Source: Umezawaea sp049997955
GTDB taxonomy: Bacteria > Actinomycetota > Actinomycetes > Mycobacteriales > Pseudonocardiaceae
Reading direction: 5' to 3'
Length of the DNA stretch: 64,000 nt
Assembly: GCA_049997955.1 (NCBI GenBank)
Contig: JAEBDY010000023.1
Coordinates: 1 to 64,000 of the forward strand
A program made the position numbers and the translations under genes. The notes below the pieces were generated by a model. That model made no database searches and was not told where the DNA came from. It worked only from the letters and a program-made list of their open reading frames with translations. This document shows positions 34,567-43,379 of this stretch, in pieces. How positions within the stretch are numbered: position 1 is the first letter of the stretch; the number at the start of each line of letters is the position of its first letter.

Positions 34567-35933
34567 GACTGTCCTCCGAAGACTCCGCGGGGGTCCCAGG
34601 CGGCCCGGACGGCCCGGAGCCTGGGGTGGTTGCCCTTGTGGAACAGGTCGTGCCAGGTCGAGCCGGAGGTGTTCCACTCCGGGTCGGCCAGGTCGGCGTC
34701 GGGGTGGTCGAGGAAGCAGCCGTCGGTGACCGCCCCGTCGGGCACCGGGACGCCGCCGGTGTCGGCGTAGACGTCGCGGAAGCAGCGCCGGACGCGGTCC
34801 AGCCCCGACGCCGCCCGGTCCGGGTCGGTCCACGCGCACAGGAACACCACGCGCAGCAGCGAGTCCCGCTGGGCGACGGCGGTCGCGTCGGGCGCGACGG
34901 TGTTCGTCCGCCCGCCGATCGACTCCAGCACCACCAGCGCGGGGTCCTCGTCGGTGGCGGACAGGTGCGTCCACAGCGCGTCGAGTTGGGCGTCGGTGAA
35001 CGCGGCCCGGTGGTGCGCCGTCTTCACCGCCTGCCCGCCGCCGGTCGCGTCCCCGACCCGGCGGGTCGACGCCTCCCACGAAAGCCGTTCGGCGGGCAGC
35101 TCGACGGGCGACCCGCCGACCCCGGCGGTCAACGCCGCGAAGTGCGCGGCCAACAACTCCTGCGCGTGCGGCAGCGAGGCGTCCACCTGCGCGAACGCGA
35201 TGGCCGCGAGCCCGCTGGCGCTGCCGGCGGGCAGCACCAGTTCCGACACCAGGTCGACGCCCGCTGCGCCGACGTCGCTGTGCTCGGCCAGCCACGCGGC
35301 CTGGTTGCGCGCCAACGCGCGCAGGCAGTCCCGGTCGAACCCGGTGCGCGGGAACAGCACCGACCCGCACAGCAGCGCGGCGGGTGGGCGGGGCAGCGCC
35401 GTCGTCGGGTCGCCGCCGGTGGCTCCGGGGGAGCGGAACCAGTAGCGGACCGGGACCCCGAAACCCCCGCCGCCACCGGTGTGCGCCCACCACAGGTCGT
35501 GGTGGGGATCGGTCGGCTCGCGGGTCGCCACGACCGCGCGCGGCTCGCCGTCGGCGTCGACCACCACGACCTCGACCGCGTACAGGTGGTCCACGGTCAG
35601 GCCGTGCCGCCGGGACAGCGAGCCGTAGCCGCCGCCCGCCAGGTGGTCGCCGACGAGGGCGTCCGGGCTGTCGCCCGCCGGGAGCACCACGCCCCAGCCG
35701 TCGCGCAGGGCGCAGCGCACGTCCCGCACGTGGGCGCCCGCGCCGACGGCGAACGCGCCGAACCGGTCGTCGAAGCCGACGGAGGCGAGGCCGCCGAGGT
35801 CGAGGACGAGGTCTGCTCCCCGGTCGGGGTGGACGGCGACGGACCGGCCTTCGCGCACCGCCGTGCGCAGCACCCGGACCAGGTCCCGTGCGCCCGAGAC
35901 GCGGTGGACGCCGGTGGTGGTGGACTCTGTCAT
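34563..35933 (-). CDS. FAD-linked oxidase (PCMH/BBE type)
   Basis: A 456-aa VAO-family flavoprotein. The FAD-binding PCMH domain covers about residues 10-185 (AGDSPDALVGDHLAGGGYG, GLTVDHLYAVEVV) and a berberine-bridge-type C-terminus ends WHDLFHKGNHPRLRAVRAAWDPRGVF. In many members a His and Cys attach FAD covalently; here GDSPDALVGDHLAGGG lacks the His of the usual RGGGH signature and the Cys of the second attachment site, so FAD is probably held non-covalently or by one bond. It oxidises alcohols or makes C-C/C-N bonds using O2. Coupled to the DsbA-like gene. Confidence 0.87.
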   Translation of the reverse strand: MTESTTTGVHRVSGARDLVRVLRTAVREGRSVAVHPDRGADLVLDLGGLASVGFDDRFGAFAVGAGAHVRDVRCALRDGWGVVLPAGDSPDALVGDHLAGGGYGSLSRRHGLTVDHLYAVEVVVVDADGEPRAVVATREPTDPHHDLWWAHTGGGGGFGVPVRYWFRSPGATGGDPTTALPRPPAALLCGSVLFPRTGFDRDCLRALARNQAAWLAEHSDVGAAGVDLVSELVLPAGSASGLAAIAFAQVDASLPHAQELLAAHFAALTAGVGGSPVELPAERLSWEASTRRVGDATGGGQAVKTAHHRAAFTDAQLDALWTHLSATDEDPALVVLESIGGRTNTVAPDATAVAQRDSLLRVVFLCAWTDPDRAASGLDRVRRCFRDVYADTGGVPVPDGAVTDGCFLDHPDADLADPEWNTSGSTWHDLFHKGNHPRLRAVRAAWDPRGVFGGQS

Positions 35934-35946
35934 CGCCTTGCCCCCT

Positions 35947-37188
35947 TCAGACGCGGACGACGTCGTGGGCGGTGGTCCCGGCGGTCCGAGCGGGGAACAG
36001 GTCGACCTTCCGGGTCACCGCCACGGCCAGCGCGGCCAGGATCGCCAGGCCGCCGCCGAGCCAGAGCACGCTGGACGTGCCGAGGCCGTCGACGGCGAAG
36101 CCGCCGAGCAGCGCGCCGAGCGCGATGGCCCAGTTGAACATCGACACGTACATCGAGGCCGCCGCCTCGGCGGCGTCGGGGGCGGCCGCCCTGATCCACG
36201 TCTGCAGGGTGACCGGGACGGAGCCGTAGGCCAGGCCCCACAGGACGACCAGCACGACGGTGTCGACCAGGCCCGCGCCGACCACCGCCAGGAGCACGAC
36301 GGCGGTGGTGAGCAGCACCGAGATGCCGACGACCATGCCGCGCACGCTCCTGCCGACCAGCCAGCCCGCCAGGAAGTTGCCGCACAGGCCCGCCACGCCG
36401 AAGGTCAGCAGCAGCGCGCTGACCAGACCGTCGTCGATCCCGGCCAGCTCGGTGAGGATCGGGCGCACGTAGGTGTAGGCGATGAAGTGGCCGGTGATCA
36501 GCAGGAACGTGATCAGGATGCCGAGCCGCACACCGGAGTTGCGGCGCAGCAGGCGGGGCAGGTCGCCGAAGGTGATCGTGCGCTGGGCGGGGACCTTCGG
36601 CATCAGGACCACCAGGCACACCAGGGCGACCAGGCCGAGCACGCCGACCGCGCCAAACGCCGTCCGCCAGCCCGCGGCGTCGCCGATCAGGGTGCCGGTC
36701 GGCACGCCGAGCACCGAGGCGGACTCGACACCGGCGAACACGACCGCGGTGGCGCGGTTGACGTGGTGCTCGGGCACCAGGCGCAGGGCGATGCCGCCCG
36801 CGATCGACCAGAAGCCGCCGACGCTGACGCCGATCAGGAACCGGGCGGCCAGCACGAGGGCGAAGCTGTCGGCGTATGCCGACGCGAGGTTGGCCAGCCC
36901 GACGATGCCGACCAGGACCGCCAGCATGAGCCGCCGGTCGAAGCGGCCGGTGGCGACGGTGACGAGCGGGGCGGAGAACGCGGCGACGAAGCCGGGAACC
37001 GTCACCATCAGGCCCGCGGTGCCGTCGGAGACGTCGAGGTCGGAACCGACCGGCGTGAGCAGGCCGACCGGCAGGAGTTCGGAGGTCATCAGCGAGAAGA
37101 TGCCGAGCGTGACGGCGACGACCGCGAGCCAGCCCCTCACGGCCGAGCGCCGGGCGCCGCCCGAGGGCGGGGAGTCGAGCGTGGTCAT
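35947..37188 (-). CDS. MFS (AraJ/DHA1-type) exporter
   Basis: A 413-aa protein with 12 probable membrane segments: SELLPVGLLTPVGSDL in TM1-2, ATGRFDRRLMLAVLVG (motif A), ARFLIGVSVGGFWSIAGG and GVESASVLGVPTGTLIG. This is the sugar/drug-efflux CynX/AraJ group. It sits between AhpD-like and oxidase genes on the same strand with short gaps (65 and 13 bases), so it should be in one operon controlled from the MocR intergenic region. Confidence 0.9.
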   Translation of the reverse strand: MTTLDSPPSGGARRSAVRGWLAVVAVTLGIFSLMTSELLPVGLLTPVGSDLDVSDGTAGLMVTVPGFVAAFSAPLVTVATGRFDRRLMLAVLVGIVGLANLASAYADSFALVLAARFLIGVSVGGFWSIAGGIALRLVPEHHVNRATAVVFAGVESASVLGVPTGTLIGDAAGWRTAFGAVGVLGLVALVCLVVLMPKVPAQRTITFGDLPRLLRRNSGVRLGILITFLLITGHFIAYTYVRPILTELAGIDDGLVSALLLTFGVAGLCGNFLAGWLVGRSVRGMVVGISVLLTTAVVLLAVVGAGLVDTVVLVVLWGLAYGSVPVTLQTWIRAAAPDAAEAAASMYVSMFNWAIALGALLGGFAVDGLGTSSVLWLGGGLAILAALAVAVTRKVDLFPARTAGTTAHDVVRV

Positions 37189-37253
37189 GGGTGACGCCCT
37201 TTCCGGTGCGTTTCGGGTGGGGCCGACCGGTCCGGTGCTCGCCTGCTCGGCGG

Positions 37254-37697
37254 TCAGGGGGTGGCGGGCGGCTTGCGGGTGGCGACGTTGATCCGGTTCC
37301 ACGCGTTGATGCTGGTGATCACCGCGATGATCGAGGCGAGTTCGGCGTCGTCCACGTGCTTGCTCAGCCGCTGGTGCACGTCGTCGGGCACGAACCCGTC
37401 GGTCAGCACGGTCACCGCCTCCGTGTAGGCGAGCACGGCCTTCTCCTTCTCCGAGAACAGGGCCGACTCCTCCCACGCGCCGAGCTGGAGGATCCGGTCG
37501 TCGGTCTCGCCCGCGAGCCTGGCGTCCCGGATGTGCATGTCCAGGCAGAACAGGCAGCGGTTGACCTGGGACGCCCTGATCTGGATCAGCTCGACCAGGG
37601 TGTCGTCGAGGTCTTTGCGGGCCGCGGTGTGCAGGGCCAGCAGGGCACGGTGGACGGAGGGGGCGGTGGTCGCGAAGTCGAGTCGTTGGGTGGTCAC
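37254..37697 (-). CDS. AhpD/carboxymuconolactone-decarboxylase-like protein
   Basis: A 147-aa all-helical protein with the AhpD redox site CLFCLDMH (Cys48, Cys51, His55) and IAVITSINAWNRINVAT. Such proteins act as peroxidases or thiol-linked reductants. It is divergent from a MocR regulator with only 46 bases between starts, a common pairing in actinomycetes. The GTG at 37697 was chosen because the earlier ATG (37744 region) would overlap the regulator start. Confidence 0.87.
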   Translation of the reverse strand: MTTQRLDFATTAPSVHRALLALHTAARKDLDDTLVELIQIRASQVNRCLFCLDMHIRDARLAGETDDRILQLGAWEESALFSEKEKAVLAYTEAVTVLTDGFVPDDVHQRLSKHVDDAELASIIAVITSINAWNRINVATRKPPATP

Positions 37698-37743
37698 ACC
37701 ACTCAACCTAGGGCGGCATTGTCCGGGTGTACTGTCCAATTTC
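37698..37743. promoter_or_regulatory. AhpD/MocR divergent promoter with direct repeats
   Basis: The 46-base gap contains ATTGTCC and ACTGTCCAAT as direct repeats 16 bases apart, adjacent to the MocR start. MocR proteins commonly bind direct repeats in their own divergent promoter, so this is a likely operator. Confidence 0.5.
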
Positions 37744-39150
37744 ATGTCGGAATCGTGGGCCAATTCGGGCGGTCTCGACCTCCACCTCCAGTTCGCGCCG
37801 GGCGGCGGGACCGGGGTGCGCGCCGCCCTCCAACGGGCTCTGCGGGACGCCGTGCGCGCCGGGCGGCTCGCGCCCGGTTCCCGCCTGCCCCCGTCCCGCG
37901 CACTGGCGGCGGACCTCGGCATCTCGCGCAACACCGTGGCCGAGGCCTACTCGGAGCTGGTGGAGGAGGGGTGGCTCACGGCGCGCCAGGGCTCGGGGAC
38001 CCTGGTGGCGCGCCGCGCGCGGCCCGACGAGCCGGTCCACCGTCCACAGCGGACGCTGAAGCCCCGCAGGCCCAGCCACGACCTCATGCCCGGTTCGCCG
38101 GACGCGTCCACGTTCCCGCGCACCGCCTGGCTGGCCTCCGCACGGCGGGCGTTGACCGCGGCTCCGCACGAGGCGTTCGGGCGGGGTGATCCGCGGGGGC
38201 GGGTGGAGTTGCGCCGGGCCCTGGTGGAGTACCTGGCCCGTGCTCGGGGTGTGCGCGCCGACGTGAACCGGATCGTGGTGTGCTCCGGGACCGCGCACGC
38301 GCTGTCCCTGCTGGCCGGCGTGCTGTCCGGTCCGGTTGCCGTCGAGGCCTACGGGTTGCACGTGCACCGCGACCTGTTGGCCGGTCACGGGGTGCGCACG
38401 GTGCCGATCGGGGTGGACGAGCACGGGGCTCGCACGGCGGATCTGGCGGGGGTCGACGCCCGTGCGGCCCTGGTGACCCCCGCGCACCAGTTCCCGACGG
38501 GTGGGCCGTTGCACCCGGAACGGCGTGCCGCTGCCGTGGACTGGGCGCGCGCTACCGGTGGGGTGCTCCTGGAGGACGACTACGACGGGGAGTTCCGGTA
38601 CGACCGGCAGCCGGTCGGTGCCGTTCAAGGGTTGGACCCGGAGCGGGTGATCTACCTCGGGACGATCAGCAAGAGCCTGTCGCCCGCGTTGCGGCTGGGG
38701 TGGATGGTGCTGCCCGGTCGCCTGGTGGATCCCGTGCTGGCGGTCAAGGGCAGCCAGGAGCGGTGGGCCAGTTCGCTCGACCAGCTCACGTTGGCCGACT
38801 TCATCTCGTCGTCCGGGTACGACCGGCACGTTCGGCGGATGCGGCTGCGGTACCGCAAGCGGCGGGATCAGCTCGTGGCGTTGCTGGCCGAGCGGGCCCC
38901 GCACATCCGGGTGACCGGGATCGCGGCTGGGTTGCACGCCGTTCTCGATCTGCCAGCGGGGACCGAGGGGGCCGTGGTGTCGGCCGGCGTGCGGCACGGG
39001 GTGAGCCTGGAGGGGCTTGCGCCGTATCGGCATCCGGATGCCGCTGTGCCGGCTCGGGACGGGGTGGTGGTCAGCTACGGCACCCCGGCCGACAGCGTGT
39101 TCGCCAGTGCTCTCGACGCCCTGTGTCGCACCCTGCCGCCCCGTCCGTGA
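37744..39150 (+). CDS. MocR/PdxR-type regulator (GntR HTH fused to aminotransferase fold)
   Basis: A 468-aa protein: winged helix at about 20-90 (RLAPGSRLPPSRALAADLGI, RNTVAEAYSELVEEGWL), then a fold-type I PLP domain with the internal-aldimine Lys310 in GTISKSLSPALRLGW and LLEDDYDGEF before it. Such regulators sense PLP or an amino compound. It faces the AhpD operon, which it most likely controls. Confidence 0.93.
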   Translation: MSESWANSGGLDLHLQFAPGGGTGVRAALQRALRDAVRAGRLAPGSRLPPSRALAADLGISRNTVAEAYSELVEEGWLTARQGSGTLVARRARPDEPVHRPQRTLKPRRPSHDLMPGSPDASTFPRTAWLASARRALTAAPHEAFGRGDPRGRVELRRALVEYLARARGVRADVNRIVVCSGTAHALSLLAGVLSGPVAVEAYGLHVHRDLLAGHGVRTVPIGVDEHGARTADLAGVDARAALVTPAHQFPTGGPLHPERRAAAVDWARATGGVLLEDDYDGEFRYDRQPVGAVQGLDPERVIYLGTISKSLSPALRLGWMVLPGRLVDPVLAVKGSQERWASSLDQLTLADFISSSGYDRHVRRMRLRYRKRRDQLVALLAERAPHIRVTGIAAGLHAVLDLPAGTEGAVVSAGVRHGVSLEGLAPYRHPDAAVPARDGVVVSYGTPADSVFASALDALCRTLPPRP

Positions 39151-39546
39151 CGGGAGCATGTCGCGGTTGCGGTCCTCGTCGGACTCGGCGCGGGGGCGGT
39201 GTTCGGTGCGGCACGGGGTGGTTGGCACCACTGCCCTCGCCCCCTTCCGGTGTCCGTCGACGGCTTCGAGCATCGCAGCGGTGGGCGGGCCGGCGGCTGA
39301 ACCGGTTCCTGGTCTGTCAGGTGTCCGCGGGGTGGGTCCTGGCGGTTCACGACCGTTGATGTCCACATCCGGGGTGGGCGGCCCGACCCGGTCCGGCACT
39401 GGGGAAATGCGGTGTTGATCACGGATTTACCTGGTCGTCGGTGGTTTTTCACCTGACGGACTGCCCTGATCGGTTCGGGAGGCGTCACTGGATCGGGTGA
39501 TGATCGCCGTGGTGCCGACCACGGCCCGAATCTTGAGGAGCCAGTC
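39151..39546. promoter_or_regulatory. Gap before the decayed cassette, with one TGACGGA box
   Basis: No gene is visible in these 396 bases. TGACGGACT at 39454-39462, preceded by CACC, lies 87 bases before the start of the second esterase copy. Finding the same box in front of both esterase-phzC cassettes supports it as an ancestral operator that was duplicated with the genes. Confidence 0.55.
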
Positions 39547-40687
39547 GTGACAGGAGCCAGCAGCACCCCCGTGGTGTCGACGGCGACAGGCGCGGTCCGC
39601 GGGGTGCGGACCGGGGTGCGGTCCGCCGACCGGTTCGGGTCGGTGTTCCCGTCGGTGCTCGGCGGGGCTTCGGCTGAGGACTCCTGGTACGCGAACGTGT
39701 GGACGCCTGATGTGGGTGGTCGGCTGCCGGTGCTGGTGTACGTCCACGGTGGTGGGTGGCAGCTGGGCGCGGGCAGCCTGTCCACCTATGACGGGTCTCG
39801 GCCGGCTGAGCGCGGTGGGTTGGTGGTGGTGACGTTCAACTACCGGTTGGGGCCGTTCGGGTTCGGGCTGCACGACGATCTCGTGGATCCGGAGACCGGG
39901 CTGGCGGCCAACCGGGGGCTTCAGGACCAGGTCGCCTTGCTGCGGTGGGTTCGTGTGCACGCTGCGGCGTTCGGTGGGGATCCCGACAACATCACGTTGG
40001 CGGGTACGTCGGCTGGTGGGGCGTCTGCGCACCAGTTGGCGTTGCGGGCTGAGGTGCGGCCGTTGATCCGTCGGATCGTCACGATCAGTGCCGCGCACGT
40101 GCGGACTCCGGTGATGGCGTTGACGCCTGAGGATTCGCACGCTGCCCACTCGCGGGTGGCCCGGGAGCTCGGTACCTCGGTGGCTGGGCCGCGGGGTGCG
40201 TCCGGTGAGGCTGTGTTCGCTGCTTGGAACGGGTTGTTCGTCGGGGATCCGGGTGGTCGGGTGTTCCACAGTGGACGGGAGTACCGGGGACCGGTGGTGG
40301 ACGGGGTGACCATGGTCGGTCACGACCACGAGGCGGAGCCGCCGGATTTGCCGGTGTCGGTCGTCCTCGCCGGTTCACGTGGTGGAGTTCGCTCATCCGG
40401 CGGTGGTTCCCGGTGTGGGTGCGCCGCATGAGGCGACGTCCAAGTTCTTGTTCGGCACCTATGCGGATCCGGCTCATGTCGCTGTGTTCGGGGATGGTCC
40501 CGAGCAGCGTGCGGTGTCGGATCGGTTCATCGACCTGGTCGCCTCGTTCGCGCGTGATGGGCGGCCGGGCGGGGTTCCGGGGTGGGGTGGGCGGGATGTG
40601 CTCGTGCTCGACGGGCGTGAGTCCGTCCAGGTGACCCGGCTCGGTCCTGATGATCGTTCGCGGTTCTGGGACCGGGTAGTGGCGTGA
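39547..40687 (+). pseudogene. Second type B carboxylesterase, deleted and frameshifted
   Basis: Colinear with the esterase at 16674-18302 (VYVHGGGW, FNYRLGPFGF, GTSAGGASAHQLAL, HSGREYRGPVVDGVTM). It lacks the N-terminal segment holding VPYAEAP and, near 40375, about 130 residues plus one frame; the end resumes as VEFAHPAVVPGVGAPHEATSK. The nucleophile Ser is present but the catalytic His and acid regions are compromised. It precedes a phzC-like gene exactly as in the first cassette. Confidence 0.85.
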
Positions 40688-40729
40688 CCCGTCGGGTCGG
40701 CGCCGTCAGCACACCAACTGGGAGGGAAA

Positions 40730-41659
40730 GTGCGCACTGCAACGACGTTCGACCCTCGGTTACCCGTTTTGCGGCCACCGGATCGGGGGGCCGGGATGCC
40801 CTCTTCGGCGGCGGTGGAGGATGTGTTGGCGTTGAGGTCGGCCTTGGCCGGTGTCGCCGCCGGGCGTGCTGAGGTGGTGCAGGCTGTGGACTGCGCCGGG
40901 GGTGGTGCGCGATCGGTCGGGCTGCTGGATGAGCTGGCTCGGACGATGGAGCTGCGCACGCGTCGGCCGGTGGTGCGGATTGGTCGGGATCCTGACCCTG
41001 GCCGGTCCGTGGATCGTCCACCGGTGTGGACCAGTCGTGACGCGGTGATGGGCTGGTCGGAGTCGATGGTGCGGTCCGATGGTGCGGGTGGTTCCTACCT
41101 CGCGTCCTCGCATTGGCCGTGCGGTGGGGACCTCGATGTGGAGGGTGCGCAGGTTGCTCTGCTGGCCTCGGTGGTGAATCCGGTGGCCTGCGTGGTCGGG
41201 CCTCGGACTTCCGCGGCCGAGGTGGTGGCGTTGTGCGAGCGGCTTGATCCGGGTCGGGATCCTGGGCGGCTCACGTTTGTCGCCCGGATGGGGGCTTCGG
41301 TGGTGGCCGCGCGGTTGCCGCCGCTGGTGCGCGCGGTTGCCGCTGCTGGTCACCCGGTGATCTGGGTGACCGATCCGTTGGGGGGCAACTCGGTTGTCGC
41401 GCCTGGTGGGGTTCGGACTCGGTTTGTCGTTGACGTGGTGCGGGAGGTGTTGTTGTTCCAGGACGCCGTTCGGGTTGGGGGCGGGGTTCCTGGAGGCATT
41501 CGCCTTGAGTGCACGCCTGATGACGTTGCCGAGTGTGTGCAGGATCGTTGGTTGATTTCTCGTGTTTCGGACAACTACACGACCCCTTGCGACCCGCGGT
41601 TGGCTCCTGGCCAGGCCGTGGCTGTCGTGGGGTTCTGGCGAGCGGAGGTGGCGCGGTGA
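40730..41659 (+). CDS. Degenerate class II DAHP synthase (PhzC-like paralogue)
   Basis: A 309-aa open frame colinear with PhzC at 15508-16677 but 80 residues shorter. The segment with RIAGQFGKPRS and the next 70 or so residues is gone (VVRIGR joins directly to PVWTSRDA). KVGPTT has become VVGPRT, and DPMHGNT has become DPLGGNS, removing the metal-binding His. Cys in QAVDCAG and LECTPDDVAEC remain. It cannot be a normal DAHP synthase. The frame is nevertheless open and coupled by GTGA to an intact dehydrogenase, so it is either freshly dead or has a structural role. Confidence 0.8.
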   Translation: MRTATTFDPRLPVLRPPDRGAGMPSSAAVEDVLALRSALAGVAAGRAEVVQAVDCAGGGARSVGLLDELARTMELRTRRPVVRIGRDPDPGRSVDRPPVWTSRDAVMGWSESMVRSDGAGGSYLASSHWPCGGDLDVEGAQVALLASVVNPVACVVGPRTSAAEVVALCERLDPGRDPGRLTFVARMGASVVAARLPPLVRAVAAAGHPVIWVTDPLGGNSVVAPGGVRTRFVVDVVREVLLFQDAVRVGGGVPGGIRLECTPDDVAECVQDRWLISRVSDNYTTPCDPRLAPGQAVAVVGFWRAEVAR

Positions 41660-42444
41660 ACGGCGACGGGACTGTGGCTGGTCGGGTTGCTCTGGTTACC
41701 GGAGCGGCTGGGGGGATCGGGTCTGCTGTGGCCGAGTTGCTCTGTGAGCGGGGCGTGCTCGTGGCTGCTGTGGATCGGGACAAGGCGCACCTGGAGGAGT
41801 TGGTGCAGCGGCAGAGCGGGTGTCGGGGGGTGGTTCGGGCCTACTCGGTCGATGTCACCGACAGCGCTTCGGTTTCATCGGTGGTGGATTTGGTCGAGGA
41901 GGAGTTGGGGCCTATCCGGTACCTGGTGAACGGGGCCGGGGTGTTGCGGTTGGGGTCTGTTTGTGATTTTTCCGATGAGGATTGGGAGGATATTTTTTCG
42001 GTCAACGTCACCGGGGTGTTCAACATGTCCCGGGCGGTGATTTCTCGGATGGTGGGGCGGCATGACGGTGCCGTTGTCACTGTCGCTTCCAATGCGGCTG
42101 GTACTCCGCGGGCTGAGATGGCTGCTTATGCTGCTTCCAAGGCGGCTGCTTCCATGTTCACGAAGAGTCTGGGGTTGGAGGTGGCTGTGCACGGGGTTCG
42201 GTGCAATTTGGTGGCGCCTGGGTCAACTGCTACTCCCATGCTCACTTCCATGTGGCGGGATGCTACTGGGAAGGAGGCTACTATCGGGGGGCGGCCTGAT
42301 GTTTTTCGGAACGGGATTCCGTTGGGGAAGTTGGCTACTCCTCGGGATGTGGCTTCCGCTGTGGCGTTCTTGTTGTCGGATGAGGCCTCGCACATCACCA
42401 TGCATGAGTTGACCGTGGATGGTGGGGCCACGTTGGGGGCTTGA
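41656..42444 (+). CDS. SDR dehydrogenase 2, paralogue of the DHHA dehydrogenase
   Basis: A 262-aa protein aligned end to end with the dehydrogenase at 14677-15447, sharing VALVTGAAGGIG, NGAGVLRLG, Ser145, Tyr158 and Lys162 (YAASKAAASMFTKSLGLE) and the C-terminus HELTVDGGATLGA. All catalytic residues are intact although its two neighbours are damaged. GTG overlaps the preceding stop. Third positions are less G/C-rich than in copy 1, suggesting relaxed selection or different origin. It may have the same or a related diol/dihydro-arene substrate. Confidence 0.87.
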   Translation: MNGDGTVAGRVALVTGAAGGIGSAVAELLCERGVLVAAVDRDKAHLEELVQRQSGCRGVVRAYSVDVTDSASVSSVVDLVEEELGPIRYLVNGAGVLRLGSVCDFSDEDWEDIFSVNVTGVFNMSRAVISRMVGRHDGAVVTVASNAAGTPRAEMAAYAASKAAASMFTKSLGLEVAVHGVRCNLVAPGSTATPMLTSMWRDATGKEATIGGRPDVFRNGIPLGKLATPRDVASAVAFLLSDEASHITMHELTVDGGATLGA

Positions 42445-42558
42445 TGGTCTTTCTGGCGGCCGGGTCATCCTTTGGGGTGGCTCGGCCGCTGGTTTGGTGG
42501 GTGGGACGGGGTGGGTGCCGGTGCCGTCGTGGTGTGGCCGATTTGACTCGAGGCCTCC

Positions 42559-42628
42559 GATTTGGCGCTGATCGGGCAAAAAGGGCAGGTCTGAGAGCCT
42601 GCCCGATCATCAATTTTAGCGCCAAATC
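42559..42628. terminator. Nested, mutually exclusive hairpins after SDR 2
   Basis: Outer stem: GATTTGGCGCT with AGCGCCAAATC and GATCGGGCA with TGCCCGATC. An alternative inner stem GGGCAGG/CCTGCCC shares the TGCCC segment, so the two cannot form together. It could be a terminator, an IS-associated structure or a switch. Confidence 0.55.
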
Positions 42629-42632
42629 CCCC

Positions 42633-43228
42633 GAGAGCGTTATGCGTAGATTCGTCTACCAGCACATTCGGAACCGCTCCAACCGGATGACGGCACGCAC
42701 CAAGGCCGGGAATTCACTCAGTCGTCCGCGATAGCCGGTACCGAGGATCTTCCAATTCTTCAGGTGCGCGATGGCGCGTTCGACCGCGGACCGGATCCCC
42801 GACAGGACCCGGTCCGCGGCGAGCCGGTCCGGATCGGGATCACGGTTCTTGGGCTTCTTCGTCGGGGTGATCATGGCCGTGCCCTGGTAGCCCTTGTCCG
42901 CGACCGTGTCGGCGTTGTCCAGGCGGGGCGCGAGTCCCGGTAGTGAAACGCCAACACGGCCTGGGCGGTGTTGTGGCGCAGGTACTCCAAGGTCATCACC
43001 ACGGCCCGGACCGGGTCCAGGGTCCGTCGGGGATCCCACGGCATGACCTGGGCCAGCAGGTCCGCGAGGTGGGTGATCCGGTCGTCGTCCAGGCCGGTGA
43101 TAGCCTCGTAGCGCAACGGCTTCTCCTGCTAATCGTTCTCTGTGAGAGGAAAACGATCCTAGCGAGAGGAGCCGTTGCGCCTGTCCGGGGGCATCTCGAC
43201 TCGGAGCATTCTGCGCATAACGCTCCGA
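42633..43228 (-). mobile_element. Deleted IS with 17-18 bp inverted ends
   Basis: The ends GAGAGCGTTATGCGTAG (from 42633) and its near complement CTGCGCATAACGCTCC (43211-43228) bracket two transposase pieces. The upstream one (MRYEAITGLDDDRITHLADL, to 43116) carries the HTH region. The downstream one has DNADTVADKGYQGTAMITP and RSAVERAIAHLKNWKILG. The central catalytic part is missing and the frame is broken. Confidence 0.7.
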
Positions 43229-43329
43229 GTAAAATCGGCCACGGTTTAGGGCGTCCGGCGTCCGGCGTCCGGCGTCCGGCTGCCGGTGGGTGGGGGGCGG
43301 GGGTGCCATTTTGGTTGGCTGCGAAAAAA

Positions 43330-43364
43330 CCGGGCAGAACAGCTGCTGTGGCTGTTCTGCCCGG
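43330..43364 (-). terminator. Rho-independent terminator of the nitrite-type operon
   Basis: Perfect 14-base arms (CCGGGCAGAACAGC and complement) with a 7-base loop. On the minus strand it is followed by six Ts, 16 bases after the TAA of the flavoprotein gene, giving a textbook intrinsic terminator. Confidence 0.88.
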
Positions 43365-43379
43365 TGTGGGGGGTGGTTT

